From contig CALODS010000054.1 of the NCBI GenBank assembly GCA_942492225.1, forward strand, positions 1-28,583: a stretch of 28,583 nt of DNA, given 5' to 3'. Shown one piece after another: positions 1 through 9,668 of the stretch. Both the position numbers and the translations under genes were made by a program. A model generated the notes under the pieces. It was not told the origin of the DNA. It saw nothing but the letters and a program-made list of their open reading frames with translations, and made no database searches. Numbering within the stretch: position 1 is the stretch's first letter; each line of letters begins with the position of its first letter. This DNA is from JAFGTX01 sp942492225. Its GTDB lineage: Bacteria > Bacillota > Clostridia > Peptostreptococcales > Acidaminobacteraceae.

Positions 1-397
1 CTTTCGATCTTCACTTTTCGTCTACTGGCTATCACTGTCTGCGGCAGGTCTTTCCAGACCACTTCGACTAAGTTACCTTCCTACTCAGTCGCGCTGTCCT
101 CAACCCCGACTCCGAAGAGTTCGGTTTGGGCTCTTCCTTGTTCGCTCGCCGCTACTAGGGAATCATTTTTATTTTCCTCCTTCAGGTACTGTAGATGTTT
201 CAGTTCCCGAGTATCGCTTCCTGTAGGCTATGTATCTACCTATGGATGACTACTCAATTAAACAGCCGGTTTCCCTATCTGGAAATCTAGATCAAAACTT
301 GCTTGCAGTTCCCCGTAGCTTATCGCAGCTTACCACGTCCTCTTCGCGCCTCCCAGTGCTAAGGCATCCGCCCTATGCTCTTAATACACCCTGACTA
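1..397 (-). rRNA. 23S ribosomal RNA, 5' portion (partial, runs off window)
   Basis: Read on the minus strand, this has the 5' domain landmarks of bacterial 23S rRNA: TATTAAGAGCATAGGGCGGA near the 5' end, CTGAAACATCTA, and GTAGCGGCGAGCGAA. The 5' end is placed near 397 by similarity; the gene continues past position 1. Some normally invariant stretches differ: the usual CTAAGTACC reads CTACAGTACC (about 186-194), CCTGAGTAGCGG reads CCTAGTAGCGG (about 150-160), and GATGCCTTGGCA reads GATGCCTTAGCA. These are recalled consensus comparisons, so divergence, decay or sequencing error cannot be separated here. Confidence 0.95.
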
Positions 398-426
398 AAA
401 GTTATATAAGTATCACTTTCGTGACC

Positions 427-457
427 TAGTGTGTAGTTTCCTTATACTTACACACTA
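427..457 (-). repeat. Hairpin upstream of 23S 5' end
   Basis: A perfect inverted repeat (TAGTGTGTA paired with TACACACTA) encloses a 13-nt loop, about 30 nt before the inferred 23S 5' end. It may be a pre-23S processing structure. It has no U-tract, so it is not a typical terminator. Confidence 0.45.
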
Positions 458-664
458 AGTTATTCTCAACAACTTCTTCAGATAAAATAATAAATTAATT
501 CATCTTTAAAACTTGTCTTACTCGTTTGTTTTGTTGATATTCTGTCCTGGAACATCTCAAGTCAACATGTGAATTCTTAATGAAAGTTAAAAATTCACTA
601 GCAATATGTAATTTTCTAAGGTGTATAGCGTCTTGTGAACGCCGTTATTGTTTTTAGAAAAAAC

Positions 665-761
665 TGCAGTGAGAGACGTAGAGATGCAAACCCCACCCCC
701 TGGGCAAGTGGACCGAACAGGTGCTCTCCCAGCTGAGCTACTAAGAGTGCATATATACCCC
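665..761 (-). pseudogene. Degenerate tRNA-Ala-like relic in rRNA spacer
   Basis: On the minus strand, 754-761 reads GGGGTATA, like the 5' end of spacer tRNA-Ala. Positions 718-740 match the tRNA-Ala D-arm plus 5' anticodon stem (GCTCAGCTGGGAGAGCACCTG), and 695-702 reads CAGGGGGT, like the 3' anticodon stem plus variable region. About 13 extra nt (741-753) separate the acceptor start from the D-arm. The anticodon loop is replaced by 15 nt (703-717) with no TGC anticodon in place, the T-arm is weak (loop TTTGCAT instead of TTCGAAT type), and no matching 3' acceptor strand is visible. I read it as a scrambled, probably non-functional tRNA-Ala copy. Confidence 0.6.
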
Positions 762-869
762 ATTTTCCATTTCTTACTGCCTACTCTCGTGTAATAATTT
801 TGTAACACTATATAAATTTTTCCGTGCTTTGTTTTCAATTGTGCTGCGTTTGAGGTATGCTAGACACTC

Positions 870-888
870 AAAATTGAATAGTGTAAGA
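870..888. repeat. 16S processing stem, 3' arm
   Basis: This 19-nt sequence (AAAATTGAATAGTGTAAGA) is the exact reverse complement of 2636-2654. The two arms flank the 16S gene and would pair in the transcript, as expected for the long pre-16S stem cut by RNase III. Confidence 0.8.
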
Positions 889-903
889 TTAATTTCTTCC
901 TTA

Positions 904-2434
<1,531 letters not shown>

Positions 2435-2635
2435 AAAGTTTTTACCTTTTTGATGTTCAACCGAAGTTTTACATCTACTCAAAACAAAATACTAACTTTT
2501 GTCTTTTGCGTTGTGTTATTCCAAATCCGGAAAGATCAGAATAACTTCGTTATCTTAATTTCACTCAACATTTAGGAATTTCAGGAAACATATTATGTTT
2601 CTTGTATTTCTATTAACGTTTGTGTTTTTTTTAAT

Positions 2636-2654
2636 TCTTACACTATTCAATTTT
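2636..2654. repeat. 16S processing stem, 5' arm
   Basis: TCTTACACTATTCAATTTT on the plus strand is the exact 19-nt reverse complement of 870-888. It lies about 200 nt before the 16S 5' end and should pair with the distal arm in the precursor. Confidence 0.8.
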
Positions 2655-2710
2655 TCAATGTCCAGTTTTTCGACTTCATCAACCGCTGTGTTTCAGCTGG
2701 CGACTCATTT

Positions 2711-2740
2711 ATAATACCACGAATCATTATTTGAAGTCAA
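2711..2740 (-). promoter_or_regulatory. rRNA promoter P2 (proximal)
   Basis: On the minus strand the -35 is TTGACT (2735-2740) and the -10 is TATTAT (2711-2716), with an 18-nt spacer. AT-rich sequence upstream (2741-2765) resembles an UP element. The transcript would run into the 16S leader. Confidence 0.75.
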
Positions 2741-2874
2741 TACTTATTTTAAAAGTTTTTTAAGTTTTTTTCGATATCTTTCATATCGAATTAATCAAAT
2801 GTTAACTGAACTTATCTGAATCATCTCTGTCTCATTTGTCCAGTTCTTTAATCGCTTTCATTGGCGACTTCTAT

Positions 2875-2903
2875 ATCTTAGCACCTCACAATACCCCTGT
2901 CAA
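2875..2903 (-). promoter_or_regulatory. rRNA promoter P1 (distal)
   Basis: On the minus strand the -35 is a consensus TTGACA (2898-2903) and the -10 is TAAGAT (2875-2880), with a 17-nt spacer. AGTCGCCA follows shortly downstream, as it does after P2, which suggests the tandem promoters arose by duplication. Confidence 0.75.
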
Positions 2904-2997
2904 TAAGTTTATTAAAGTTCTAATTTTCTAAATTCTTTCTTTTTTTTTACTTTTTTATATTATAATGTAGCGTTTTTTTCGCCATGTCTATTCAAGT

Positions 2998-3026
2998 AAA
3001 AAAGATACCCTAATTATTAGGGTATC
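2998..3026 (-). terminator. Terminator of the parE-parC operon
   Basis: A 10-bp stem (GATACCCTAA/TTAGGGTATC, 3004-3026) is followed on the minus strand by six U residues. It lies about 30 bp after the stop codon of the 95-aa gene and closes the topoisomerase operon before the rRNA promoters. Confidence 0.85.
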
Positions 3027-3054
3027 TCAACTAATTTCATTTTTTTTACACGCA

Positions 3055-3342
3055 CTATTGAACAAGTGCAGATGTTTTTGAATAGAAATATTCTTTATTA
3101 CCAATTGAATAAACATCATATAATCCTAAAAATTGTCTTTTGTGAACAAATAATTCTTCTCCATCTAGTTCGAAAACATAACCACGTCCATATTTCCCTA
3201 CAAAACTCCATGAGATTTTTTCCATTTCTGAAATAAATACTTCATCTTCTTCACTTTTCTTTGAAAGAAATAACAAATCACGATATTTGACCCTTACAAC
3301 CATCTTATTACTTGATTCTAATTTCATTACTGCATCAATCAT
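3055..3342 (-). CDS. Hypothetical protein, 95 aa, coupled to upstream small membrane peptide
   Basis: I do not recognise this family. The protein is soluble-looking, with mixed charge, no signal peptide and no membrane segment. Its tail is rich in aromatics (YDVYSIGNKEYFYS). Mid-protein features such as GKYGRGYVFELDGEELFVH suggest a small beta-rich fold, which is only an inference. There is no ribosome binding site before the ATG. Instead the start overlaps the stop of the 48-aa reading frame at 3339-3485 (ATGA overlap), so translation is probably coupled. It is the last gene of the topoisomerase operon and is followed by a terminator. Confidence 0.75.
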   Translation of the reverse strand: MIDAVMKLESSNKMVVRVKYRDLLFLSKKSEEDEVFISEMEKISWSFVGKYGRGYVFELDGEELFVHKRQFLGLYDVYSIGNKEYFYSKTSALVQ

Positions 3343-3485
3343 TGAGAAAATTTTAATTGTTTGAATAATTTCAGCATAACAACGATAAAAACGATAATGC
3401 CTACCAACTTTATCATTTCACGCTGTTTTTGTTTTTTCAATTGCTCTTGTCTTGACTGTTGACAAGAAAATAAATGTCTTAACAT
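3339..3485 (-). CDS. Small single-pass membrane protein, 48 aa
   Basis: This reading frame starts at an ATG at 3485 preceded by a perfect AGGAGG (spacing about 6 nt). The N-terminal half is hydrophilic and rich in Gln, Lys and Arg (SRQEQLKKQKQREMIK, residues 11-26). A hydrophobic helix follows (about residues 27-40, LVGIIVFIVVMLKL), then a short basic tail. It sits 27 bp after the ParC-like gene, and its TGA overlaps the ATG of the 95-aa gene. The strong binding site, overlap and operon position support a real gene. The function is unknown; the topology suggests a membrane anchor or small modulator. Confidence 0.7.
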   Translation of the reverse strand: MLRHLFSCQQSRQEQLKKQKQREMIKLVGIIVFIVVMLKLFKQLKFSQ

Positions 3486-3512
3486 ATCGTGCCTCCTATT
3501 CTTTTTATAATT

Positions 3513-5696
3513 CTATTTTATCATAGATGTATACTGTATGTGTTCAATTGGGTCTAATCCTTCACCCGACATTGGTAATTTTGATATTCTAAAACGATCA
3601 ATATCGTCAAATACCACTTCAGATATTTTATACAGTTCAGTTACTAAACTACCTTTTCGCATCCTAAAGGCTTGAACACCACGCGTGTTCTTAGTTGTTT
3701 TCTCTGGAACCAGTTCAGAATTAATTACAATTCCTCTTACTTCGTCTCCAAAGTTTCTAAATAACATAATATCTTCATTTTCATTAAGGAATATACCCCG
3801 TACAAGCGGTGCATAATCTGAATATGCTTTAACTAATTTTTTTCGGTTTGTTTTAGTTTCATAACTTTTTAACGGAACACGTGCAATCTTCCCATTATCA
3901 AAGGCAAAGAGCACATGACCAGAATAATCACTAGTCACCGTTGTAAACAAGACATCTTCATCATCTTCCATTTCGAGAATGTTAGGAAGATAATTTCCCA
4001 AACTACTTACTTTATGGTCTTCTATTTCATGCAATTTCAATTTATAGGCATTACATTTATTTGTAAAGAAGATAATATCATCTTTATTCGAACCTTCTAT
4101 TTCTTGTGCAATATAGTCATCATCTTTTAACTTATGTTCACCACTACTTCTTAAAGATACTAATGACACTTTTTTAATATAATTATGATCTGTAAGGAAC
4201 ACTTTAAGTCGATAGTCTTCAATTTGTTCTGTTTCATCATGTATGAGTACGGCATCTATCGATTCTATTTCAGTTCTTCTTGGCGCACCATATTTTTTCG
4301 CGACTTCCTTCAATTCTTTAACGATTAGCTGTTTTACCTTTAATTCGCTATTTAGTAACTCTTCTAATTTTCTTTTTTCTTCTAAAAGATTGCTAATTTC
4401 TTTTGTCTTATTCAAAATATATTCTTTATTAATGTTTCTAAGTTTAATATCCGCAACATAATCAGCTTGATCTTCAACTATTTCAAATGCTTGCATAAGA
4501 TTTGCAATAACGAGTTCGTCACGTTCTGTATTTCTTATTATTTCAATCGCTTTATCAATATCTAAGAGTACTTTTTCAAGCCCTCTTAGTAAGTGAAGTC
4601 TTGCATTTATCTTGTTAATATCAAATATAACTTGATTCCTAATACAACTAATTCTAAACTCCTTCCAATGTTTAAGAATTGATTTAATCCCTAATGTTTG
4701 TGGTCGTCCATTAATAAGCAGATTAAAGTTACATGAGAATGAATCTTCAAGTGACGTATATCTAAACAATTTTAAAATTACTTTTTCAGGATCTGATCCT
4801 CTTTTAAGATCAAGTGTTACTTTCAAACCACCTAAATCTGTTTCATCTCTTATATCAGATACTTCTTTTAGTTTATTTGCTTTAACCAATTCAACAACCT
4901 TATCAATAATTTGCTCCACTGTTGTTGAATAGGGAATTTCAATTATTTCTATACAGTTATCTTTTTTATTGTAGCGCCATTTCCCTCGGACTTTGAAACT
5001 ACCGACACCAGTCTCAAATATCTTTTCCATTTGTTCACGAGAGTAAAGCAACTTTCCGCCAGTGGAAAAATCAGGTGCTTTGATGTAATCCATCAATTCT
5101 GATTCGGGATTAATGATGTATTCGGACGCTGCGGTACATACTTCTTCTAAATTAAAACTACAGAAATTACTCGCCATTCCTACTGCTATTCCTTTGTTCG
5201 CGTTTACTAATACGTTAGGGAATGTCGTTGGCAAAAGACGCGGTTCTTGAATTGTCCCATCATAGTTTGGCACAAACTCAACAGTATCCTTATCAATATT
5301 TTTAAATAATTCCTGACATATATTATCTAGTTTTACTTCAGTGTATCTTGAAGCAGCCGATTGCATATCTCTGGATGAAGTTTTACCGAAGTTACCCTTA
5401 GAGTCAATGTAAGGGTGTAATAATGCATCATGACCTCTCGTTAAACGCACTAGAGTTGCATAAATTGCTTGATCCCCATGAGGATTCAATTTCATTGTTT
5501 GCCCTACAACATTTGCTGATTTGGTTCGAGCACCTGTTAAGAGTTTCATCTTATACATCGTGTATAAAAGTTTTCTATGAGATGGTTTAAATCCATCAAT
5601 CTCAGGTATTGCTCTCGAAACAATAACACTCATTGCGTAAGGCATATAATTTGTTTCCAGGGTTTGTGTAATCCCCGTTTCATTTACATGTACCAT
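3513..5696 (-). CDS. parC: Type IIA DNA topoisomerase, A subunit (topoisomerase IV ParC-like), 727 aa
   Basis: This is the breakage-reunion subunit of a type IIA topoisomerase, acting with the ParE-like protein encoded just upstream to decatenate or relax DNA. The N-terminal domain is typical: MPYAMSVIVSRAIPEIDGFK, HRKLLYTM, the MKLNPHGDQAIYATLVRL segment, and AASRYTEVKL with the catalytic tyrosine at about residue 118. A long coiled-coil region spans about 365-480, and a beta-pinwheel-like C-terminal domain follows. The C-terminal domain lacks a clear gyrase box (QRRGGKG type); TRGVQAFRMRKGS occupies a similar place, which favours a topoisomerase IV role over gyrase. The ATG at 5696 is preferred over the TTG at 5708 because GAGGTG lies at correct spacing before the ATG. 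It is 33 bp from the ParE-like gene. Confidence 0.9.
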   Translation of the reverse strand: MVHVNETGITQTLETNYMPYAMSVIVSRAIPEIDGFKPSHRKLLYTMYKMKLLTGARTKSANVVGQTMKLNPHGDQAIYATLVRLTRGHDALLHPYIDSKGNFGKTSSRDMQSAASRYTEVKLDNICQELFKNIDKDTVEFVPNYDGTIQEPRLLPTTFPNVLVNANKGIAVGMASNFCSFNLEEVCTAASEYIINPESELMDYIKAPDFSTGGKLLYSREQMEKIFETGVGSFKVRGKWRYNKKDNCIEIIEIPYSTTVEQIIDKVVELVKANKLKEVSDIRDETDLGGLKVTLDLKRGSDPEKVILKLFRYTSLEDSFSCNFNLLINGRPQTLGIKSILKHWKEFRISCIRNQVIFDINKINARLHLLRGLEKVLLDIDKAIEIIRNTERDELVIANLMQAFEIVEDQADYVADIKLRNINKEYILNKTKEISNLLEEKRKLEELLNSELKVKQLIVKELKEVAKKYGAPRRTEIESIDAVLIHDETEQIEDYRLKVFLTDHNYIKKVSLVSLRSSGEHKLKDDDYIAQEIEGSNKDDIIFFTNKCNAYKLKLHEIEDHKVSSLGNYLPNILEMEDDEDVLFTTVTSDYSGHVLFAFDNGKIARVPLKSYETKTNRKKLVKAYSDYAPLVRGIFLNENEDIMLFRNFGDEVRGIVINSELVPEKTTKNTRGVQAFRMRKGSLVTELYKISEVVFDDIDRFRISKLPMSGEGLDPIEHIQYTSMIK

Positions 5697-5729
5697 GTTA
5701 CACCTCAATCTATAAGTTCATTTTGATTA

Positions 5730-7709
5730 TTAGCTTAAATCCAGTTGTTCTAAGAATCTTTCTCCATGTTCTACGATAAATTCTTTCCGACCAGCTAGGT
5801 CATCCCCTAATAAAATATCAAAAATTTTCTTTGTATGTTCTATGTCATCTGGGAGTATTTGAATCAACCGTCTCGTTTCAGGATTCATCGTTGTATGCCA
5901 CATCATATCTGGCTCATTTTCACCAAGTCCCTTAGAACGTTGGATCGTATATTTGCCAGTTATTTTTTCTAGTATCTCAGCTTTTTCCATTTCATTATAA
6001 GCGAAGTGTGTTTCTTTACCTTCCGTTATTTCGTATAGCGGTGATTCTGCGATAAACACCTTTTTTTCATCAATTAATGATGGCATTAATCTATAAAACA
6101 AGGTTAAAATAAGTGTTCTAATCTGGAATCCATCGACATCTGCATCGGTACAGATGATTACTTTGTCCCAAGCAAGGCTATCCATATCAAAGCTATCGAA
6201 ATTCTTATTATGTTTCGTTTTGATCTCGACACCACACCCTAAAACTTTAATTATATCTACAACAATATCACTTTGGAATATTTTTTCGTAATCCGCTTTT
6301 AGACAATTAAGAATCTTTCCTCTAACAGGGATAATCGCTTGAAAATCCGAATCTCTTGCCAATTTACAAGCGCCTAAAGCTGAGTCCCCTTCCACAATAT
6401 AAATTTCTCGTTTAGAAAGGTCTTTCGTACGGCAATCAACAAATTTCTTAACACGATTGTTGATATCTATTTTTCCGCTTAACTTACTTTTGAGGCTCAA
6501 TCTTGTTTTTTCTGCTTTTTCACGGCTGCGTTTATTAACAAGAATTTGGTCGACAACGCGTTCCGCTAATGTTTTGTTTTCAATAAAATAGACTTCAAGT
6601 TGCCTCTTAACAAAGTCACTAATAAATTCTTGAATGAACTTATTTGTAATTGCTTTTTTAGTTTGGTTTTCATAGCTAGTCATTGTCGAAAATGAATTAA
6701 CGACTAATACTAAACTGTCTTGGATATCAATAAATGATATTTTCTTTTCACCTTTAGTATATTTACCTAAGTTTTTGATGAATTTATCAATTTCATAGAT
6801 AAAGGCCTGTTTAATTGCTCTATCTGGTGATCCACCATATTCAAGAAAACTTGAATTGTGATAATACTCAAGTACATTTACTTCATTGTTAAAACAAAAA
6901 GCAATTTGTGCTTTAACTTTATACTCTGGTTTGTCTTCACGATCCCTACCTGCACCATTTTCCTCAAAATATACTAAATCAGTAAAGTTTTTTTCATCAT
7001 TCACTTCAGTTAAATAGTCTAGAATACCATTTTCGTAATAATACTCATGGAATGTAGCTGATGCTTCATCTTCAAGAATAAATTTAAGTCCTGCGTTTAC
7101 AATTGCTTGTTTTTTTAGTGTGTCTTGGAAAAACTGTAATGGAATATTTATGTCTGTGAATACATCTAAGTCTGGACGCCATTTTATATGTGTCCCAGTT
7201 GTTTTATAATTAGACTCTTCTTTATGTAATCCACCACGTGCATTTTTCCCTTTTTCAAAATACAATTTATATTCATGTCCATCTCGATGAACAATAACAT
7301 CCATATATTCCGAACTATATTGTGTTGCACAACTACCAAGACCGTTTAGCCCCAGACTGTATTCATAATTACCAGCAGAATTGTTATTATCATATTTACC
7401 ACCAGCGTAAAGCTCACAAAATACAAGTTCCCAGTTATAACGCTCTTCTTTATTGTTGTATTCAACTGGACAGCCACGACCATTATCAATAACTGAAATA
7501 GAGTGATCAGCGTGTCGAATAATTTTTATTTCATTTCCGTGTCCTTGACGACCTTCGTCAATAGAATTTGATAGTATCTCAAAGAAAGAATGTTGACAGC
7601 CTTCTAATCCATCTGATCCGAAGATTACAGATGGTCTTTTTCTAACTCTGTCTTCACCTTTCAAGGAAGATATACTCTCATTATCATATTCATTTATTTT
7701 TAATGACAA
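5730..7709 (-). CDS. parE: Type IIA DNA topoisomerase, B subunit (topoisomerase IV ParE-like), 659 aa
   Basis: This is the ATPase and TOPRIM subunit partnering the ParC-like product. Visible motifs: the GHKL ATPase with FFEILSNSIDE (E44 catalytic, N48 magnesium-binding), DNGRGCP at 75-81, the GLNGLGS lid at 120-126, the QTK loop at 349-351, then the TOPRIM domain with VEGDSA at 439-444, PVRGKILN, and DADVDG at 522-527. DADVDG is followed by FQI where GyrB has SHI, so the usual His is Gln. Length fits ParE more than GyrB. The start is a TTG with GAGGAGAG about 8 nt upstream; no nearby ATG competes. It is the first gene of the operon. Confidence 0.9.
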   Translation of the reverse strand: MSLKINEYDNESISSLKGEDRVRKRPSVIFGSDGLEGCQHSFFEILSNSIDEGRQGHGNEIKIIRHADHSISVIDNGRGCPVEYNNKEERYNWELVFCELYAGGKYDNNNSAGNYEYSLGLNGLGSCATQYSSEYMDVIVHRDGHEYKLYFEKGKNARGGLHKEESNYKTTGTHIKWRPDLDVFTDINIPLQFFQDTLKKQAIVNAGLKFILEDEASATFHEYYYENGILDYLTEVNDEKNFTDLVYFEENGAGRDREDKPEYKVKAQIAFCFNNEVNVLEYYHNSSFLEYGGSPDRAIKQAFIYEIDKFIKNLGKYTKGEKKISFIDIQDSLVLVVNSFSTMTSYENQTKKAITNKFIQEFISDFVKRQLEVYFIENKTLAERVVDQILVNKRSREKAEKTRLSLKSKLSGKIDINNRVKKFVDCRTKDLSKREIYIVEGDSALGACKLARDSDFQAIIPVRGKILNCLKADYEKIFQSDIVVDIIKVLGCGVEIKTKHNKNFDSFDMDSLAWDKVIICTDADVDGFQIRTLILTLFYRLMPSLIDEKKVFIAESPLYEITEGKETHFAYNEMEKAEILEKITGKYTIQRSKGLGENEPDMMWHTTMNPETRRLIQILPDDIEHTKKIFDILLGDDLAGRKEFIVEHGERFLEQLDLS

Positions 7710-7751
7710 TTTTATCTCTCCTCAATCATTCGTAATTACTTTGTCTATTTT

Positions 7752-7780
7752 ATCATACTATAAGTAGGTTTTGTATGCAA
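7752..7780 (-). promoter_or_regulatory. Promoter of the parE-parC operon
   Basis: On the minus strand the -35 is TTGCAT (7775-7780) and the -10 is TATGAT (7752-7757), with a 17-nt spacer, about 45 nt before the ParE start codon. Confidence 0.55.
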
Positions 7781-7836
7781 ACGTACGTTCTCATACAACA
7801 TAAAGTATATTTAGTTTTCTTTTTTTGAAATTTATG

Positions 7837-7864
7837 TTGACATAGTTTGTATATCTGTTATATT
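7837..7864 (+). promoter_or_regulatory. Promoter of the hom-thrB-lysC operon
   Basis: A consensus -35 TTGACA (7837-7842) and -10 TATATT (7859-7864) are separated by 16 nt. The leader to the first start codon is about 55 nt and holds no room for a T-box or lysine riboswitch. Confidence 0.65.
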
Positions 7865-7926
7865 TATTATTAAAACGTTTTCCAAATAAAAACACATGTA
7901 CGCCATTGGCGGACTAGGAGGGAATT

Positions 7927-8367
7927 ATGGACAAGAGTAAATATATTATCATTCACATTGATGCACTACCAGATGTTTATACGAAAGTTTTAGAAGCTAA
8001 AAAACTTTTAAAAGATGGTGACGTTTTTGGTGTTACTGAAGCAGCAAAAGCTGTTGGCATCAGTAGAAGCACCTATTATAAATATTGTGACTATGTTTTC
8101 TCCTTAACAGAAACTGATCTAGGTAAAAAAGTTACTATTACGTTACTACTATATCACGAGTCTGGTGTACTCTCTAGTTTGCTAGAGTTTATTGCAAAAT
8201 ACAATTGCAACATTTTAACGATTAGTCAAGATAGCCCTATAGATAATATTGCAAACGTCTCAATTACATTTGATATTAGTCATATAAACGTCACTTTTAA
8301 TGAGCTGTTGGAAGAAATGAAAAAGCATAAAGGGGTTAAAAAACTTGACCTTATTGCGATGGAATAG
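7927..8367 (+). CDS. HTH-ACT domain protein, PheB/UPF0735 family, 146 aa
   Basis: This small protein has an N-terminal helix-turn-helix-like segment (about residues 36-56, VTEAAKAVGISRSTYYKYCD) and a C-terminal ACT domain (about 68-145) with the pattern VTITLLLYHESGVLSSLLEF. ACT domains bind amino acids. Family members (often annotated PheB or UPF0735) commonly sit upstream of homoserine dehydrogenase in Clostridia, as here. A role as an amino-acid-sensing regulator of the downstream genes is inferred. A strong AGGAGGG precedes the ATG. It is 16 bp from hom. The PheB chorismate mutase label is historical, and I see no mutase signature. Confidence 0.85.
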   Translation: MDKSKYIIIHIDALPDVYTKVLEAKKLLKDGDVFGVTEAAKAVGISRSTYYKYCDYVFSLTETDLGKKVTITLLLYHESGVLSSLLEFIAKYNCNILTISQDSPIDNIANVSITFDISHINVTFNELLEEMKKHKGVKKLDLIAME

Positions 8368-8383
8368 TTTCTGGGAGGAATAA

Positions 8384-9634
8384 ATGAAAAAAATTGCGCT
8401 ACTAGGATATGGCACTGTAGGTTCTGGTGTCTTTGAACTCATCATAAAAAACCAACCTAAGATTATGAAAAAATATGATAAACATATTGTTCTCGAAAAA
8501 ATTCTTGTACGATCACTAAAAAAATATGACTCGTTGGAACACATTTCGTTATTTACAACTGATTTTCAAGATGTACTGGATTATAGTCCAGATGTTGTGA
8601 TAGAAGTAATGGGTGGCATAGAACCTGCTTTTTCTTATATAAAAGAGTTTCTATCTAAAGGTGTTAATGTTATCACCGCTAACAAAGATTTAATTGCGGA
8701 ACACGGTGACGAGTTAATTCAACTTGCACATGATAGCGGAGCACTCCTCAAATATGAGGCCAGCGTTGGTGGAGGTATTCCAATTTTAAAAGCAATTCAA
8801 GAAAGTTTACGTGGTAATCACTTTGATGGCATCCAAGCAGTCATTAATGGCACAACAAATTTTATTTTGACTAAAATGCACAATGAAGGAATGGCGTATG
8901 ATGATGCTCTTGAAATTGCTAAAGAACTTGGGTTTGCTGAGTCAGACCCAACATCCGATGTTTGTGGTTATGATTCAGGAAGAAAACTGGCCATCATGTC
9001 ATCACTTGCATATGAAAAGTCTATCAATTGGTCTATTATGCCGATTGAAGGTATTACCAAAATTGAACGTATTGATATCGAAAATGCCAAACTCCTCAAT
9101 TCAAAATTGAAACTTGTTGCATTAAGTTATTTCGAAGATAATCAATTCTACGGCGCTGTAAGACCTGTTTTTATAAGTACTTCATCTCCTTTAGGTTTAC
9201 TTGATAACGAGTTTAATGGTGTTAAATTAACTGGAGATGCTGTGGGTGCCGTACACTTCCTTGGAAAAGGCGCTGGAAAGCTTCCAACTGCAAGTGCTGT
9301 CTATGGAGATTTGATTGATATTATTCAAGATATTAATTTACGTCCGCAGATTCAATTAGATTCTAATTTTAGGACACATCAAACACTACCCTACAAAGCT
9401 GAATGGGCAATTAGGGTGTCTGGTATCGACTTAACAGAAATTATGCACTGCCTTGCAGATGTATTTAAGGATAACAAATTGAGAATTGAAAAAAAACAGT
9501 CTTCAAAAGATATCTTAGCTGTTGTTGAGGAAAACTCGGAAGATCAGCTGATCATTAAGTTAAATATGCTTTTCTCCAGTCCTTATGTTGAAACAATCAA
9601 GCATTTCCTAATACTCGATACAATTAATCAGTAA
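8384..9634 (+). CDS. hom: Homoserine dehydrogenase, 416 aa
   Basis: It reduces aspartate semialdehyde to homoserine with NAD(P)H, the branch point towards threonine and methionine. The N-terminal Rossmann motif is GYGTVGSGV (about residues 8-16), followed by VIEVMGG and VNVITANKDLIAEHG. The catalytic-domain signature includes YEASVGGGIPIL and GTTNFILTKM, with GFAESDPTSDVCGYDSGRK downstream. The last ~80 residues (from about 335) resemble a regulatory ACT domain (EWAIRVSGIDLTEIMHCLADVFKDN split into short strands), suggesting threonine feedback. GGGAGGA precedes the ATG. It lies in an operon with homoserine kinase and aspartokinase. Confidence 0.96.
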   Translation: MKKIALLGYGTVGSGVFELIIKNQPKIMKKYDKHIVLEKILVRSLKKYDSLEHISLFTTDFQDVLDYSPDVVIEVMGGIEPAFSYIKEFLSKGVNVITANKDLIAEHGDELIQLAHDSGALLKYEASVGGGIPILKAIQESLRGNHFDGIQAVINGTTNFILTKMHNEGMAYDDALEIAKELGFAESDPTSDVCGYDSGRKLAIMSSLAYEKSINWSIMPIEGITKIERIDIENAKLLNSKLKLVALSYFEDNQFYGAVRPVFISTSSPLGLLDNEFNGVKLTGDAVGAVHFLGKGAGKLPTASAVYGDLIDIIQDINLRPQIQLDSNFRTHQTLPYKAEWAIRVSGIDLTEIMHCLADVFKDNKLRIEKKQSSKDILAVVEENSEDQLIIKLNMLFSSPYVETIKHFLILDTINQ

Positions 9635-9668
9635 TTTTCTTAATTCACTCATCGAAAGGAGTTCTAGG

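Larger units (their letters stand above)
398..903 (-). other. 16S-23S internal transcribed spacer
   Basis: This is the spacer between the 16S 3' end and the 23S 5' end. It holds a degenerate tRNA-Ala-like relic (665-761), the right arm of the 16S processing stem (870-888), and a hairpin just before 23S at 427-457 (9-bp stem with AGTGTGTA/TACACACT as its core) that may be a processing site. I see no intact tRNA and no protein gene here; the open reading frame at 587-838 overlaps these RNA elements and is not credible. Confidence 0.8.
2435..3003 (-). other. rRNA operon leader and promoter region (no protein gene)
   Basis: About 570 bp lie between the 16S 5' end and the terminator of the next operon. 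It holds two sigma-70-type promoters facing the rRNA genes, the 5' arm of the 16S processing stem, a small leader hairpin around 2539-2553 (ATAACTTCGTTAT), and AT-rich sequence upstream of each promoter that could act as UP elements. I see no coding sequence. Confidence 0.75.

Noticed and set aside
3915..4461. Plus-strand frames opposite the ParC-like gene (3915-4130, 4243-4461) and similar antisense frames elsewhere
   Set aside because: They mirror a well-supported coding gene on the other strand and show no start signals or family motifs.
5697..5708. TTG start for the ParC-like protein at 5708
   Set aside because: The GAGGTG site overlaps this start and is properly spaced for the ATG at 5696 instead.
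7865..7926. T-box or riboswitch before the hom operon
   Set aside because: The leader from the predicted promoter is about 55 nt, too short, and no T-box sequence (TGGNACCGCG type) or terminator is present.
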